The position numbers and the translations under genes are program-made. Shown here in pieces: positions 6,501 to 7,014 of a stretch of DNA of 7,014 nt; position 1 is the first letter of the stretch, and each line of letters starts with the position of its first letter. The notes under the pieces were generated by a model. That model was not told where the DNA came from, did no database searches, and saw nothing but the letters and a program-made list of their open reading frames with translations. Origin of the DNA: Lautropia sp. (GTDB lineage: Bacteria; Pseudomonadota; Gammaproteobacteria; Burkholderiales; Burkholderiaceae_E); assembly GCA_013813615.1 (NCBI GenBank), contig JACCRJ010000280.1:1-7014 (forward strand), written 5' to 3'.

Positions 6501-7014
6501 ATGAGCTGAGCGTGCCTTTCGGAACCACGATGCCGAGCGGCACCGGCGACAGGCGCAGATAGGTTGCGATGTCCACGTCCTCCAGCACGACGTCAAGCGT
6601 CGTCTCCCGGGTCTCACTGAACGGCATGGAGGTGCCGGCGATACTCAGCGGGCTGTCGTTGACCCGTGCCGACAGCGCGGGCTGGACGGTGATCGCGGTG
6701 GCATAGTCGAGGTTCGAGATGAAGGGGACGCCGATCTTCAGGTCCTCGACGTCGTGCTTCTGGTTCAGTACCTGGTCATCCAGACGGATCTCGCCGCCGC
6801 TCAACTCGAGGTGGTGCAGCGCGAACCGGGGCGGCTGCGCATCCGGCTCGGAAGGTGCAGCCCTGAGCCGGTCGATGATGTCGCTGAAGTCGAAACGCTC
6901 CCTGGCGGTCCGTTTCAGGTGGACGATCGGGCGCTCGATCTTCAGCTCGTCGATCACCGGCGCCAGGTACCTGAGGCTGGAGATCGACAGATCGGCCCGC
7001 ACCGCTGCAACCGT
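3538..7014 (-). CDS. DUF748 / AsmA-like envelope protein with C-terminal OmpA-like segment (5' end missing)
   Basis: This very large protein has 1158 visible residues. The frame is open to the window edge; the GTG at 7002 (residue 1 in this numbering) is most likely internal, because the sequence begins mid-domain without a signal or membrane anchor. DUF748 proteins are related to AsmA/TamB-type proteins: inner-membrane-anchored, mostly beta, periplasmic, and implicated in envelope assembly or lipid transfer. Four tandem units of about 208 residues are visible. Each has a basic Gly-Phe-Asn-Leu-like element (about 25, 236, 441 and 653), a strand ending in Asp (68, 277, 486, 715) and a Tyr...Gly-Thr-Leu element (GTL at 163, 370, 578, 809). 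An Ala/Pro linker (671-704) separates units 3 and 4. LPTLTPYAVKYAGYAIEKG (791-809), SLPISGSLNDPQFS (868-881) and an apolar helix (883-909) are family hallmarks. OmpA-like sequence follows at 915-975 and 1097-1128, split by an insertion, and the protein ends in the family-typical FSLR. The ligase gene follows after 13 bases. Confidence 0.88.
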   Translation of the reverse strand, partial: TVAAVRADLSISSLRYLAPVIDELKIERPIVHLKRTARERFDFSDIIDRLRAAPSEPDAQPPRFALHHLELSGGEIRLDDQVLNQKHDVEDLKIGVPFISNLDYATAITVQPALSARVNDSPLSIAGTSMPFSETRETTLDVVLEDVDIATYLRLSPVPLGIVVPKGTLSSSLKVRFALEAGVNRLTVTGSAAVDDLQVDARDGPKLVQAKRISVGLDRVEPLAGRYGFGDLVVDGLDLELVRRPDGSFPLVQAFASQPGGAPGGAKQQALHWSIRKTRLRGGRVHYQDAAVTPPVALDHTDIQIDLAEIGNRQAPPTGGKLSLKQDQSNQLVWTGEIDLARSRAGGHLDASVAAVAPYLPYFAASVNGRLATGTLAARGRLEMGWAQAFTLEVTEAQASVENATLVLPDETSPALAFSRLAADGVAVSLAGRRVAIAKVELGGARVKVERNAAGMLNLQRLAGPAGAPVTPKRDSPGWALSIARIDLAGNGITWRDLSATAPVEVPVTELAGSIERIGTDLSTASKVDLKARLGGTGTVSARGDLTLAPWSMQLALQLQQFGVAAFDPYLAKLLTLSLDEGTLSTTGQLRLGDDRVAYRGRLEVDGLRSKERATSASTIRWRKLLLDGVDVDVSTSAPGPKDRIVVGAATLSEFFARVLLDEKGRFNLQDVVRNDAAAASAAPAAPSKVPAVTASKAPPAASARAGPAIRLGTVKLERGRASFTDRYVKPNYSVNLTGLNGSLSPMASDAPKPANIGLTGRVDGDAAIDISGRINPFGSSLFADVRAQAKGIDLPTLTPYAVKYAGYAIEKGTLSLDVHYKIENKRLEAQNRVVLDQLTLGEKVDSPNASSMPIQFALGLLKNSRGEIDVSLPISGSLNDPQFSIGGIIRNAIVNLLTRVITSPFSALASAFGDRSAELSFVEFRPGTAGLTEESINRLQTIAKALVERPALKLEIAGRVDPQAEHDAIQRQRLDARLKALKRRQAPGTGAAAADTLRATLDKRNPQDAQETHETQETQETPDAKNADRQQRQAQVRQEEAMAAGVTVSPDEYPALLKKLYDDTALAEKPRNALGMARRLEVGEMEKLLLGAISVDPDTARRLAARRSQAVRQWLATQGGIAEDRIFMLAPRTSPQMKGPEQSKPQCVAACAEFSLR
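3950..3994 (-). repeat. 9-base tandem repeat encoding Gln/His-Glu-Thr
   Basis: On the + strand GTCTCCTGC occurs at 3950-3958 and 3959-3967. Near copies lie at 3968-3976 (GTCTCATGG) and 3977-3985 (GTCTCCTGG), with a degenerate fifth at 3986-3994. Read on the coding strand this gives QETHETQETQET (residues 1007-1018 of the DUF748 protein, counted from the GTG at 7002). It lies in a hydrophilic insertion, and the 9-base period keeps the frame. Confidence 0.85.

Noticed and set aside
5341..6504. A 387-codon + strand frame antisense to the DUF748 gene.
   Set aside because: Composition is typical of a shadow frame, it has no convincing ribosome site or domain, and the opposite strand has a clear family match.
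7000..7002. GTG at 7002 as the true start of the DUF748 protein.
   Set aside because: The sequence starts mid-domain with no signal or membrane anchor, and four more in-frame codons reach the window edge, so the gene most likely begins outside.

Overview
The window is G+C-rich, with strongly GC-biased third codon positions, and nearly all of it is coding. Gene content (a PqiB/PqiC pair, a large DUF748 protein of the AsmA-like kind and an AMP-forming acyl-CoA ligase) points to a Gram-negative proteobacterium. Betaproteobacteria (Burkholderiales-like) is my best guess from protein style, but it is an inference. I see no rRNA, tRNA, CRISPR array, insertion sequence or phage gene.

Layout. On the + strand, the window opens inside pqiB, an MCE-domain intermembrane transport protein that ends at 1043. 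It overlaps by 4 bases (GTGA) the outer-membrane lipoprotein gene pqiC (1040-1816). The - strand carries a second, convergent two-gene unit. It consists of a very large DUF748/AsmA-like envelope protein (7014 to 3538, 5' end outside the window) followed 13 bases later by an AMP-forming acyl-CoA ligase (3524 to 1809). The two units meet tail to tail: the stop codons of pqiC and the ligase lie inside one 8-base overlap (1809-1816), so there is no intergenic space and no visible terminator.

How they may work together. PqiB forms a tube across the periplasm and PqiC anchors it at the outer membrane; the pair moves lipid or hydrophobic molecules between the membranes. DUF748 proteins are related to AsmA/TamB/YhdP-type proteins, which are thought to bridge the two membranes with a lipid-binding beta groove. 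The ligase activates fatty or other carboxylic acids to CoA thioesters in the cytoplasm. A locus concerned with envelope lipids is a reasonable reading, but the link between the two units rests on adjacency only.

Most notable sequence-level features: (i) the DUF748 protein contains four tandem units with a period of about 208 residues; (ii) its C-terminal OmpA-like segment is split by a long insertion carrying a Gln-Glu-Thr repeat; (iii) pqiC has a 12-base in-frame tandem repeat just after its lipobox. I found no clear sign of a completely new system; the genes belong to recognisable families.
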